Counted from the stretch's first letter, positions 6,436 to 13,694 are shown. The stretch is DNA of 24,885 nt from Pseudomonadota bacterium (GCA_021805275.1 JAJZFQ010000144.1:3833-28717); one strand, 5' to 3'. Made by a program: numbers and translations. Notes: generated from the sequence alone by a model not told the origin.

Positions 6436-6828
6436 ATGAGACACCGATTGACCATCAGCGTTCTTTCACTCCTGGTTGCCGCGTGCGCCGCCGACGCGCC
6501 GCAGACTCCGATTGCGCCCGCCCCGATCTGCGCTGGCACCCCACAATGTACGGCCGAGTGGGCGGAGGCTCGGACGTTCGTCCTTCAGAACGCTGGCTAC
6601 AAGATTCAGACTTACTCGCCGGACTTCATGCAGACCTACAACCCCAGCGGTGAGAGTCCCTCTCTAGCCGCACAGGTCAATATGCAGCCGCTCGCAGGAG
6701 GCTCCTATAAGCTCGTGGCATCCTTCTGGTGCGACAATCTGTTCGGGTGCATCCCTAATCAGTGGAAAACGCTCGACTCCTTCAACCTAGCGGTTGCGGC
6801 GGCAGGGCGCCGCGACACCGCGAGGTAG
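6436..6828 (+). CDS. small secreted lipoprotein (130 aa)
   Basis: A basic N-terminus and hydrophobic core (MRHRLTISVLSLLVAACAAD) end in a lipobox VAAC, with Cys17 as the likely lipidated residue. The mature part contains two further cysteine pairs and no known domain. AGGGAGA precedes the ATG. It lies just downstream of the repressor and ends at a strong terminator, so it is likely expressed in the lysogen as a cargo (moron) gene that alters the cell surface. That role is inferred from position. Confidence 0.75.
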   Translation: MRHRLTISVLSLLVAACAADAPQTPIAPAPICAGTPQCTAEWAEARTFVLQNAGYKIQTYSPDFMQTYNPSGESPSLAAQVNMQPLAGGSYKLVASFWCDNLFGCIPNQWKTLDSFNLAVAAAGRRDTAR

Positions 6829-6836
6829 CAGCTCCG

Positions 6837-6869
6837 GCCGAGGCGTCGCCCGCGCCTCGGCTTTCTTTT
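6837..6869 (+). terminator. rho-independent terminator after the repressor/lipoprotein unit
   Basis: A perfect 9-bp stem (GCCGAGGCG at 6837-6845 with CGCCTCGGC at 6853-6861, 7-nt loop) is followed by TTTCTTTT. It ends the repressor-lipoprotein transcript just before the next operator/promoter. Confidence 0.93.
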
Positions 6870-6880
6870 GGGCGCGTCCT

Positions 6881-6919
6881 ACGGAAAACCGTTGACGGCC
6901 CTACGGCAGTCCGTATACT
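6881..6919 (+). promoter_or_regulatory. second repressor-controlled promoter with two operators
   Basis: Two more ACGG-N4-CCGT palindromes lie at 6881-6892 (centre AAAA) and 6903-6914 (centre CAGT), 22 bp apart. They flank or overlap a sigma70 promoter: -35 TTGACG at 6892-6897, 16-nt spacer, -10 TATACT at 6914-6919. The first ATG (6927) is 8 nt past the -10 box. The promoter must drive the long rightward operon and should be silent in the lysogen. Confidence 0.85.
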
Positions 6920-6926
6920 CCCCCAC

Positions 6927-7043
6927 ATGTTCGCCAAGCACTCCAGTCCAACCCTCTCCCGCCAGGCGTCCGAGCTGGCGAGCTCGCGTCCGTCACAGAC
7001 GGCGCGCGGGCCTGGCGGGAGAGGCGCGGAGGGCTACCGATGA
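6927..7043 (+). CDS. small basic peptide gene, probably leaderless (38 aa)
   Basis: The frame opens with ATG 8 nt after the -10 box and closes with a TGA overlapping the next ATG by 4 bp, so it is probably translated. The peptide is Ser/Arg/Gly rich with no motif. Its DNA is dominated by a 15-bp inverted repeat (6953-7024), so the nucleic-acid structure may matter more than the peptide. Confidence 0.45.
   Translation: MFAKHSSPTLSRQASELASSRPSQTARGPGGRGAEGYR
6953..7024. repeat. 15-bp perfect inverted repeat enclosing two hairpins
   Basis: The outer stem pairs 6953-6967 with 7010-7024 (15 perfect pairs). Inside are CGAGCT-GGCG-AGCTCG (6971-6986) and CCGTC-ACA-GACGG (6990-7002, extended by GCG/CGC with one bulged T). 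The fold is a three-way junction. It lies in the first 100 nt of the repressor-controlled rightward transcript and could be an attenuator, a stability element or a protein-binding RNA. Confidence 0.8.
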
Positions 7044-7141
7044 AGGACGAGTCAGTCCTGGACGCGATTCTCGCCACCCTCGCCTTCGTGGGCGCCATCG
7101 CCTCGGTGTGGGGCGTGATGATCATGGTGGTTCCAAGGTGA
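7040..7141 (+). CDS. single-pass membrane peptide (33 aa)
   Basis: The ATG overlaps the preceding TGA, and its own TGA overlaps the next GTG. The peptide has an acidic N-terminus (MKDESVLD) and one hydrophobic helix (AILATLAFVGAIASVWGVMI), so it should sit in the inner membrane. Function is unknown. Confidence 0.6.
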   Translation: MKDESVLDAILATLAFVGAIASVWGVMIMVVPR

Positions 7142-7455
7142 GCCCGGGGTTACTGGCGCTCGAGGTCTCCACGCCGGGCCGCGTAACGCTCGACCTGCCG
7201 GCCTCAAGAGCGATGCCACGCCGCCTTCGGCTTGTGTGCCGAGACGGCTGTCTCATCGCCTACCTGTTCACCGGGAGCCGCAAGGGCTCAACCAAAGAAC
7301 TCGTGTGCGCGTGCGCGGCGGTCGGCAGCTGCAGGCTCATATCGTCGACCCTGAACATGGGGTCTGCATTCCTACCACTCACCGAAGCGGAGTCCTCAGC
7401 GGTGGCAGCGACATTTCGCGCCGCTGGCCTTCGTATTCTGCGGTGGGCCCAATGA
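7138..7455 (+). CDS. hypothetical protein (105 aa)
   Basis: The GTG at 7138 is coupled to the membrane peptide upstream, and the TGA overlaps the following ATG. The middle of the protein is cysteine-rich (four Cys between residues 33 and 68) without a regular zinc spacing, and no known domain is apparent. Confidence 0.6.
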   Translation: MSPGLLALEVSTPGRVTLDLPASRAMPRRLRLVCRDGCLIAYLFTGSRKGSTKELVCACAAVGSCRLISSTLNMGSAFLPLTEAESSAVAATFRAAGLRILRWAQ

Positions 7456-7700
7456 CTGGAGATGCACCACAGTTCGGCGACGTCCTCGGGGCCCGAGTAA
7501 GAGAGAAGGTCGGTCAAAGGGGGTGCTATCTCCCAACCCTAGAGGCCGTCGCGTTCCTGCGCGCCGTCGGAATGGAGCCGACTCCAGGCCGAGTCCTCGT
7601 GGTGAAGCTGGGCGTCGAACTCGGTGTTCTCATGGGCATCGAGGCTCTTCAGCGTGGGACGGAGGCCCTCTGCGGCCCCTCTCCAGGCAGGGTGCAGTGA
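7452..7700 (+). CDS. hypothetical protein (82 aa)
   Basis: ATGA overlap at the start and GTGA overlap at the end fix the frame. The product opens MTGDAPQFGDVLGARVREKV and has a moderately hydrophobic middle (VLVVKLGVELGVLMGI) that may be a buried or amphipathic helix. I do not recognise a family. Confidence 0.6.
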   Translation: MTGDAPQFGDVLGARVREKVGQRGCYLPTLEAVAFLRAVGMEPTPGRVLVVKLGVELGVLMGIEALQRGTEALCGPSPGRVQ

Positions 7701-7930
7701 GCGCGTTACACCCCAGGAGCCAGTTTTTCACCATGGTCGCGCTCGAGCGCGATCGCCACCTCCCGTCCCCGACGGTGACCGGCAGCATAGCCGTCGGATT
7801 GGATGGCGCGTCCTCGGCCGGTATGAGGCCTTCGACGTGCGCGCCGCGGCCCTCGATCATTCCACCATCCCCCGGTGGCGAGGGCCGCGGCGGGGATCTA
7901 CCTCGTCACCTTGAGGAGCGGACCTCATGA
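7697..7930 (+). CDS. hypothetical protein (77 aa)
   Basis: The GTG start overlaps the previous stop, and the stop overlaps the next ATG (ATGA, preceded by GAGGAG). The sequence is proline/serine/arginine rich and looks disordered. Support is the coupling alone. A shorter start at the internal ATG (7733) is possible. Confidence 0.45.
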   Translation: MSALHPRSQFFTMVALERDRHLPSPTVTGSIAVGLDGASSAGMRPSTCAPRPSIIPPSPGGEGRGGDLPRHLEERTS

Positions 7931-8265
7931 GGCCAGACAAGCCGGTGGAGTTTCGCGGCCGCGTGCGGCCTGCACTCGCGTCCACCGTTCAGCGTGGCAG
8001 AATCTGGGCGTGGGTGCACCGAAAAAGTGCGCACTGCCTGCCACTCAACCGGTTTTCCTGGGACAGACGCACGGCCGAGGAACGCCGCCGCGGCGACGAC
8101 CTCGTTGCGCTGCAGTTCTCTTTCCGCTCCACCGCGCGAATGCTCCGCAGGTTTGGGGCGTCTGGCCACTTCGATGACCGCGGTCGGGTCCGGGAGAATC
8201 AGTTCATCCAGATCTCAAGGCCGACCGCCAACGTCATTCCTATCGGCTCGCGCACGGCCCGCTGA
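7927..8265 (+). CDS. hypothetical basic protein (112 aa)
   Basis: GAGGAG lies upstream of the ATG, which overlaps the previous stop. The protein is arginine-rich (residues 43-80 especially) and could bind nucleic acid, but shows no recognisable motif. Its TGA shares the A of the next ATG, so it is coupled to the nuclease gene. Confidence 0.65.
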   Translation: MRPDKPVEFRGRVRPALASTVQRGRIWAWVHRKSAHCLPLNRFSWDRRTAEERRRGDDLVALQFSFRSTARMLRRFGASGHFDDRGRVRENQFIQISRPTANVIPIGSRTAR

Positions 8266-8645
8266 TGCGACATTCCACAGAGAGGCCTACCAAGGACGAG
8301 GCGGCGTGGATCGAGCGGGTCACTCGATGGGGGTGTGGCTGTTGCATCGAGGCTGGGTACCGCAACGGCAACGAACGCATCGAATACCACCTCATCGTTG
8401 AGGGAGCCAGGAGGCTCGGGCACTTCTTCGGGCTGCCTCTCTGCATCGGCCATCACCAAGGACGCTGGTCTGGGCGCCAGATACGCCTCCTCCGTGAAGA
8501 GCGGCGCGTTGCAATATCCGATGGGCGCTCAGCATTCACCGCGCCGTTCGACACCGAGCGCGGGCTCTGGGAGGTCGTCCGAGAAGTGACCGGCCTTTCG
8601 GTCGAATGGCCCACATCCAAGATCCTGCCGAGGCGGCGCGCATGA
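8265..8645 (+). CDS. Ref-like RecA-dependent nuclease
   Basis: The 126-aa protein contains CGCC (residues 24-27), then EYHLIVEGARRLGHFFGLPLC and GHHQG. This is the Cys-pair, His, GH, PLC, HH pattern of the phage P1 Ref family, an HNH-type nuclease that cuts DNA at RecA-made displacement loops. The first His of the usual HH pair reads Tyr, so activity is not certain. Placement in the early rightward operon with other DNA-metabolism genes fits recombination or repair. Confidence in the fold is fair, less in the specific function. Confidence 0.65.
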   Translation: MRHSTERPTKDEAAWIERVTRWGCGCCIEAGYRNGNERIEYHLIVEGARRLGHFFGLPLCIGHHQGRWSGRQIRLLREERRVAISDGRSAFTAPFDTERGLWEVVREVTGLSVEWPTSKILPRRRA

Positions 8646-8719
8646 GTACCTGCGCCCGGGCCTGGTACACCAGGTGCCGCCGGTGCCGGCGCACGCTCAA
8701 GACCATCGAGAGAGCATGA
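8642..8719 (+). CDS. short Cys-rich peptide, possible N-terminal part of a split zinc protein
   Basis: The 25-aa frame starts in the stop of the Ref-like gene and ends CRRCRRTLKTIERA before a TGA that overlaps the next ATG. The CxxC followed by TLKT resembles the first half of a DUF6011-like zinc motif. The second half (GFGRRC) is in the next gene, one frame over. Confidence 0.5.
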   Translation: MSTCARAWYTRCRRCRRTLKTIERA

Positions 8720-8940
8720 AAGTGGGATTCGGGCGTCGCTGCGCCCAGCTTGTTTCGTTGACGCCTGAGGGGCCCGAGCAACTGAACCTCAATGGCTTCC
8801 TCGATCACCTCAATGGTCATCTGGCAAAAGGCTTCACACCGCCACCAGACGCCGCTACAGCCGAAAGGCAGATCCCTGGTGAGGCTCCCCTGCAGTGGGC
8901 GCGCTTCTGGCTGCTCCCCGACGATCTACCTACCGCCTGA
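8716..8940 (+). CDS. hypothetical protein (74 aa), possible C-terminal part of a split zinc protein
   Basis: The ATG overlaps the preceding stop. The N-terminus MKVGFGRRCAQL resembles the GxGPxCA end of DUF6011-like motifs, whose CxxC half is encoded just upstream in another frame. The remainder contains a helical region (LNGFLDHLNGHLAKG) and no known domain. It may be a genuine separate protein made by reinitiation, or half of a gene broken by a one-base change. Confidence 0.6.
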   Translation: MKVGFGRRCAQLVSLTPEGPEQLNLNGFLDHLNGHLAKGFTPPPDAATAERQIPGEAPLQWARFWLLPDDLPTA

Positions 8941-8953
8941 CACGCGAGGAACT

Positions 8954-9241
8954 ATGAGTCAGAACATACATCGTCCATTCCAGTGGTCCGCAGCCGCCAC
9001 GCTGGCTGCCCTGGCCGTCCCGCCGATATTCACTCGGCGTCCCCCACAGCTCGATGCACTCGCCCCGCTCGGCGGCTTCGGCTCGGGCCGTCCCAACAAA
9101 TATCTGGGGTGTCCCCGCCGGCGCCGAGGCGTGCTCAATTCCAGACTGGCTCGCGCCAAGGGTCCCGGCTCCTACGACGCCTGGAAGCTCTCCCTGTGGG
9201 CCGAACGCCGCGCGAAGCGTGAAGGGTACCACCATGAGTGA
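8954..9241 (+). CDS. hypothetical basic protein (95 aa)
   Basis: GAGGAAC precedes the ATG at 8954. The C-terminal half contains PNKYLGCPRRRRGVL and YDAWKLSLWAERRAKREG, strongly basic and aromatic, which suggests nucleic-acid contact. The stop overlaps the ParB-like start. No family is recognised. Confidence 0.55.
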   Translation: MSQNIHRPFQWSAAATLAALAVPPIFTRRPPQLDALAPLGGFGSGRPNKYLGCPRRRRGVLNSRLARAKGPGSYDAWKLSLWAERRAKREGYHHE

Positions 9242-10922
9242 CGCCGTCCGCCAGATCTCACTCGCCGCGCTGACGCTCTCATGGACTCCCGCTCAGCGCG
9301 AACGGCGCGAGCACCTCGACCAAAGGAAGCTCGCCGAACTCGCTGAGAGCATCAAGGTTCACGGCCTCGTGCAGCCCGTGCTGGTGCGTCCGGTGAAAGG
9401 GAGACGAGCCGAAGGGTTGAATGGCGTCTTCTTCGAACACCTTCAAAAAACCGTTTTTTCGCCCGACGAGGTGGAAAAAATCGAGGGGAGCACATTTGAG
9501 GTCGTCGCCGGAGAACGTAGGGTCATCGCGGCGCGCCAAGCCGGTCTCGAGGAGATCGCGGCCAGCGTGCGCGAGTTGACCGACGAACAGGTCACGGAAC
9601 TGCAGCTGATCGAGAACCTGCAGCGCGAGGACCTGCACGAACTCGCCGAGGCCGAGGGCTACGAGCATCTCGCCAAACGCGGGCACTCGGCCGACGAGAT
9701 CGCGGCGAAGGTCGGCAAGTCGCGCGCGACGGTGTATGCGCGCATGAAGCTGCTCGCCCTCATCGCGGAGGCGCGCAAGGCGTACTACGATGGGAAGTTA
9801 TCGTCCTCGACGGCACTTTACATCGCCCGCATCTCGGCAGCGGTACAGAAGCAGGCGCTCGCAGACATCACCAAGCCTCGGGGCTACGGCGATGAGAAGG
9901 CGCCGATGAGCGCGCGCCAGGCGCAGAAGCACATCCACGACACCTACATGCTGCGGCTCTCCGATGCCGGCTTTAAGACGGGCGACCCGACACTCGTCCC
10001 CGCCGCCGGCGCCTGCGGCGCGTGCCCAAAGCGCACCGGGAACCAGCCCGAGCTTTTCGGCGACGTCAAGAGTGCAGACGTGTGCACCGACCCAATCTGC
10101 TTCAAGCAGAAGATTGCCGCCCATGCCGAGCGCGCGATCGCCGCGGCCGCCGACTCCGGGCAGAAGGTCCTCACTGGCCCCGAGGCGAAGAAAGTCGCTA
10201 GGTACGGGACCGGCGTGCATCAGCTCGAAGGGTACGTCCGCCTCGATGCCAGGGACTATCACGCCGGCAGCGGCAAGCCGCGCACGTTCCGCCAGGTGCT
10301 CGGGAAGGACTACATTCCGACGCTCCTGCAGGATTCCGAGACGGGCAAGCTGATCGAGGTCGCCCCGAACAAGGACGTCGACCAAGCGCATGGCGATAGT
10401 CATCGCGCATCGAACGACCGCGCCGGGCAACGCTTTGCGGCCGATCGCCAGAACGCGGAGCGCAAACACCGTCAGCAGATTGCCTATCGCTGCGCGCTCT
10501 TCAGGGCCGTGCACGCCGCCGGCGTGAGTCGCAAGGCCCTCTCTCGCGCCGAGCTTGAGCGCAGCGCGGACCGACTGTTCAAGCGGCTCGAACACGACTC
10601 GAAGAAGCGCCTATTCGCGGCGCTCGGTTGGGAAGTCAAGAAGCGCCAATACGGCACAGATTTCGAGTTCCCGACTCCCATCGGGAAGATGAGCGAAGGC
10701 GAGCTCGCGCAGATGATCCGCGACTGTGCGCTCGCCCACGAGCTGCAGATCTGGCGGCACAGTGGCGAGACGCGCCCGAAGGATATGGAGGCAGCGGCGG
10801 CGGAGCTCGGCGTCGACTTCAAGAAGATTGGGCGCGAGCTCGAGGCGGCCGAAAAAGCGGAGGGCGCAAAGAAGCCGGCGCCGGCGAAGACCTCGAAGAA
10901 GGCAAAAGGCAAGAAGTCATGA
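9234..10922 (+). CDS. ParB-like nuclease-domain protein (562 aa)
   Basis: The ATG at 9234 lies in the end of the upstream gene. Residues 1-165 carry a ParB/Sulfiredoxin-type fold: LAESIKVHGLVQPVLVRP, then FEVVAGERRVIAARQAGL and ELQLIENLQREDLHELAEAE, followed by an HTH (HSADEIAAKVGKSRATVYAR). A phage-type insertion (about 60-85) splits the first two boxes. A cysteine cluster at about 257-290 (GACGACPKRTG ... CTDPICFKQ) may bind zinc, and the tail is Lys/Ala rich. No ParA gene is nearby, so a role as phage DNA-binding or regulatory protein is as likely as partitioning. Confidence 0.85.
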   Translation: MSDAVRQISLAALTLSWTPAQRERREHLDQRKLAELAESIKVHGLVQPVLVRPVKGRRAEGLNGVFFEHLQKTVFSPDEVEKIEGSTFEVVAGERRVIAARQAGLEEIAASVRELTDEQVTELQLIENLQREDLHELAEAEGYEHLAKRGHSADEIAAKVGKSRATVYARMKLLALIAEARKAYYDGKLSSSTALYIARISAAVQKQALADITKPRGYGDEKAPMSARQAQKHIHDTYMLRLSDAGFKTGDPTLVPAAGACGACPKRTGNQPELFGDVKSADVCTDPICFKQKIAAHAERAIAAAADSGQKVLTGPEAKKVARYGTGVHQLEGYVRLDARDYHAGSGKPRTFRQVLGKDYIPTLLQDSETGKLIEVAPNKDVDQAHGDSHRASNDRAGQRFAADRQNAERKHRQQIAYRCALFRAVHAAGVSRKALSRAELERSADRLFKRLEHDSKKRLFAALGWEVKKRQYGTDFEFPTPIGKMSEGELAQMIRDCALAHELQIWRHSGETRPKDMEAAAAELGVDFKKIGRELEAAEKAEGAKKPAPAKTSKKAKGKKS

Positions 10923-11416
10923 CCGGCGGCGCCGTCTTCTCCGCGTGCGGCCTCTATCGCTACCGCCTCGAGCGCCATTTCGAGACCGGCGACGGAAAGG
11001 TGTTGTGGGTGATGCTAAATCCGTCGACTGCGGACGCGCACCGGGACGACAACACGATCCGGCGCGTCAAGTCGTTCTCGCAGGCCTGGGGGTTTCGCAT
11101 CGCCCTGGTCGGGAACGTGTACGCGTTCCGCTCGACGAACCCTCGCGGGCTGCGCACCGCCGATGATCCGACGGGCCCCGACAACGTGAAGCACCTTCAG
11201 GAGATGGCGTCAGAGGCCTCTCTCATCGTCGCGGCCTGGGGTCAGCACGTGCTCGAGGCAGACGCCGAGCCCGTGCGCGGGCTGCTCAGCCGCTATGGAA
11301 ACGTCTGGTGCCTTGGAGTTGGGCGTGGAGGGAAGCCGAAGCATCCTCTCATGCTGCCAGCTGACACCCAGTGTCAACTGTATATGCCAAGGTTGCACCG
11401 CAGCGACGTCGCATGA
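10919..11416 (+). CDS. DUF1643-family protein
   Basis: The 165-aa product contains the family's signature VLWVMLNPSTADA (about residues 29-41), then DNTIRRVKSFSQAWGF and a later GKPKHPLML ending. DUF1643 proteins are common in phages and prophages and their activity is not established. It is coupled by ATGA overlaps to the ParB-like gene upstream and the HNH gene downstream. Confidence 0.85.
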   Translation: MTGGAVFSACGLYRYRLERHFETGDGKVLWVMLNPSTADAHRDDNTIRRVKSFSQAWGFRIALVGNVYAFRSTNPRGLRTADDPTGPDNVKHLQEMASEASLIVAAWGQHVLEADAEPVRGLLSRYGNVWCLGVGRGGKPKHPLMLPADTQCQLYMPRLHRSDVA

Positions 11417-12396
11417 GCACCGACAAGAAGCCCGAAGGCGAATCCGCCCCGCCACGACGGCGCCGCTGGATACGCGCGGAGGATCGCATCGTCAGGACGA
11501 AATACCCAGACGGTGACGTCGAGGCGATCGCGCGCCTGGTGGGACGAACGGTGCATCACATCTACGCGCGCGCCGCCAAGCTTCGGGTGCACAAGAGCGC
11601 GGCGGCAACCGCTGCTCGCAAGAAAATCGAGGCTGAGCAACTGATGCGCGCCGGCGCCCCGCACCGGTTCTCGACGGGCCACGTGCCGGCCAACAAGGGG
11701 CAGCGTCGGCCCGGATGGGCGCCCGGGCGCATGAGTGAAACTCAGTTCAAGAAGGGACAGAGGCCGCACACTTGGCACCACGAGATCGGGGCTACTCGGC
11801 TGATTGATGGCTACCTCTACACGAAGGTGGCCGAGGTTAGCCCGTGGACGAAGGCGTGGAGGCGGACGCATTATCTGCTGTGGAGGCGCGCCGGCCTTCG
11901 CATCCCGAAGCATCATGTCGTGACATTCAAGAACGGCGATCGCACCGATATCAGGCTCGATAATCTCGAGTGCATTCACCGTCGAAAACTTTTGAGCCGA
12001 AACCACTGGAGGCGTCTACCGAAGCGGCTGCGGGCCGTAATCGTTCTGCGCGCCTCCATCAAGGCAACCATCACGCGGAGACTGAAACATGCCGAACACC
12101 ATCGAGGATCTACGCAGCGTGCTGTTCGAGACGCTCCAGGACCTCAAAAACAAGGAGAAGCCGGGCGACCTGGAGCGCGCAAGCGATGCGCAGTGAAATC
12201 GTGGTCGATAACTTCGCGTGCGGGGGCGGCGCCTCCGCGGGGATTGAGGCGGCTTTGGGGCGTCCTGTCGATATCGCGATCAACCACAACGCGAAGGCGC
12301 TCGCTGTGCACCTCGCAAACCATCCCAACACATTGCATCTGCGCGAGGACATCCGCGACCTCGATCCGCGTAAGGTGGGTGCCGGTCGCGAGGTAG
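11413..12396 (+). CDS. HNH endonuclease with run-on C-terminus
   Basis: Residues 20-62 form a Myb/HTH-like DNA-binding segment (YPDGDVEAIARLVGRTVHHI), and residues 150-190 an HNH core: THYLLWRRAG, IPKHHVVTFKNGDRTD and RLDNLECIH, with His153, His168 and Asn184 as likely key residues. The family normally ends near residue 220. Here the frame stays open another ~100 residues through the next gene and 211 nt into the methyltransferase gene. That tail is arginine/serine-rich, as expected of out-of-frame sequence. A TGA at 12083-12085 in the +1 frame, just before the next ATG, may mark the ancestral stop. Confidence 0.8.
   Translation: MSTDKKPEGESAPPRRRRWIRAEDRIVRTKYPDGDVEAIARLVGRTVHHIYARAAKLRVHKSAAATAARKKIEAEQLMRAGAPHRFSTGHVPANKGQRRPGWAPGRMSETQFKKGQRPHTWHHEIGATRLIDGYLYTKVAEVSPWTKAWRRTHYLLWRRAGLRIPKHHVVTFKNGDRTDIRLDNLECIHRRKLLSRNHWRRLPKRLRAVIVLRASIKATITRRLKHAEHHRGSTQRAVRDAPGPQKQGEAGRPGARKRCAVKSWSITSRAGAAPPRGLRRLWGVLSISRSTTTRRRSLCTSQTIPTHCICARTSATSIRVRWVPVAR
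12089..12196 (+). CDS. short phage protein, possibly truncated (35 aa)
   Basis: The frame opens MPNTIEDLRSVLFETLQDLK, matching the start of a small helical phage protein that often follows HNH genes and is usually ~50-60 aa. Here it ends soon after (GDLERASDAQ), overlapping the start of the methyltransferase by 11 bp. That suggests its 3' end was lost when the methyltransferase gene joined. Confidence 0.55.
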   Translation: MPNTIEDLRSVLFETLQDLKNKEKPGDLERASDAQ

Positions 12397-13694
12397 GGCT
12401 CGGCTGGTTTTCCCCGGACTGCACCTACCACTCAAAGGCCAGGGGCGGCAAGCCCTTCAGGGACCGCGACAGAGCCCGGCGCGTCCGCGGCCTCGCTTGG
12501 ACGGTGGTTCGTTGGGCGAAGGAGCGCCGCCCGCGGGTGATAATGCTTGAGAACGTGGAGGAGTTCTCCGATTGGGGGCCGCTCCTCGAGAACGGCGAGC
12601 CCGATCCACTGCGCCGCGGCCAAACTTTCCGCCGCTGGCACAGACAGCTGGAGAACCTCGGCTACCAAGTAGACATGCGGGAGTTGCGCGCTTGCGATTA
12701 CGGCGCACCCACGAGCCGCAAGCGGCTGTTTGTGATCGCACGATGTGACGACGAGGAGATCGTCTTCCCTGCCGCCTCTCACGGCTCATGGATCGGCGCA
12801 CAGCCATACAGAACGGCAGCCGAGTGCATTGACTGGTCCATCCCGTGCCCGAGCATTTTCACCCGCCAGCGGCCGCTCGCCGAGCGCACACTGCGCAGGA
12901 TCGCCCGTGGCGTCATGCGCTACGTGGTCTACAGTCCGCAGCCGTTCATTGTGCCGCTCACCCATCACGGCGAGCGGCGATTGCACTCTATCGACGAGCC
13001 GCTACCTACTGTGACTGGGGCACATAGGGGCGAGCTTGCGCTCGTCTCTCCCACTCTGATAAACACGCGCAACGGCGAGCGGGAGGGCCAGGAACCACGG
13101 GTCCGCGATATTCGGCGCCCCTATCCAACGATCACCGCGCAGGGCTCTCAGGGTGCGGTTGTGGCGGCCTTCTTAGCGCGCCATTACGGGGGTCACGAGA
13201 ACGACGGGCACCCCGTCTCGCGTCCGTTATCCACGATCACGACGCAGGACCATCACCACCTCGTCACTTCGCACATCCTCAAGCTCAAAAGGACGTGCCA
13301 GGACGGCCAGCCGGTGGACGCACCTCTGCATACGATCCAGGCTCAGGGGACGCACTACGGTGAAGTCCGCGCGTTCCTCATGGCGTATTACAGCACCGAT
13401 CAGGACTCACGTCTCGAGCGGCCGCTCGGGACGGTGACGACGCGCCACCGATTCGGGCTCGTGACGGTTCGCGGCGAACCGTATCAGATCGTCGATATCG
13501 GCATGCGGATGCTGACGCCGCGGGAACTCGCACTCGCCACCAGCTTCCCGGACAACTACATCCTGGACCCGGTCTATGACGGGAAGCCGCTGAGCAAGAC
13601 CGATCAGGTCTGGATGATCGGCAACGCGGTTTGCCCGGTAGTAGTGGAGGCGCTCGTGCGAGCCAACCTTCCCAGAGAGGAGCGCGCGCCGTGA
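12186..13694 (+). CDS. phage C5-cytosine DNA methyltransferase
   Basis: The 502-aa product has motif I (FACGGGASAGIEAALG, residues 10-25), a motif IV-like loop PDCTYHSKARGG (77-88) with the catalytic Cys79 in PDC rather than PCQ, and motif VI ENVEEF (122-127). The GNAVCP near the end is the usual motif X. The PDC variant is typical of phage enzymes. The middle (about 250-440) holds several related blocks of the form PLxTITxQ, a repeated pattern. It likely methylates phage DNA for protection from host restriction. No cognate endonuclease is evident, apart from the neighbouring HNH gene. Confidence 0.92.
   Translation: MRSEIVVDNFACGGGASAGIEAALGRPVDIAINHNAKALAVHLANHPNTLHLREDIRDLDPRKVGAGREVGLGWFSPDCTYHSKARGGKPFRDRDRARRVRGLAWTVVRWAKERRPRVIMLENVEEFSDWGPLLENGEPDPLRRGQTFRRWHRQLENLGYQVDMRELRACDYGAPTSRKRLFVIARCDDEEIVFPAASHGSWIGAQPYRTAAECIDWSIPCPSIFTRQRPLAERTLRRIARGVMRYVVYSPQPFIVPLTHHGERRLHSIDEPLPTVTGAHRGELALVSPTLINTRNGEREGQEPRVRDIRRPYPTITAQGSQGAVVAAFLARHYGGHENDGHPVSRPLSTITTQDHHHLVTSHILKLKRTCQDGQPVDAPLHTIQAQGTHYGEVRAFLMAYYSTDQDSRLERPLGTVTTRHRFGLVTVRGEPYQIVDIGMRMLTPRELALATSFPDNYILDPVYDGKPLSKTDQVWMIGNAVCPVVVEALVRANLPREERAP

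Noticed and set aside
9440..9485. A6/T6/A6 runs in the ParB-like gene as a programmed frameshift site
   Set aside because: The A6 run is not in the X-XXY-YYZ frame relative to the gene, and the protein is intact across it.
9798..10595. A 265-codon open frame opposite the ParB-like gene
   Set aside because: It is antisense to a well-supported gene with recognisable domains, and it has no recognisable motifs or ribosome site of its own.
12930..13460. The methyltransferase middle region as a separate gene or frameshifted duplicate
   Set aside because: The frame is continuous from motif I to motif X, and the repeated blocks are within one protein.
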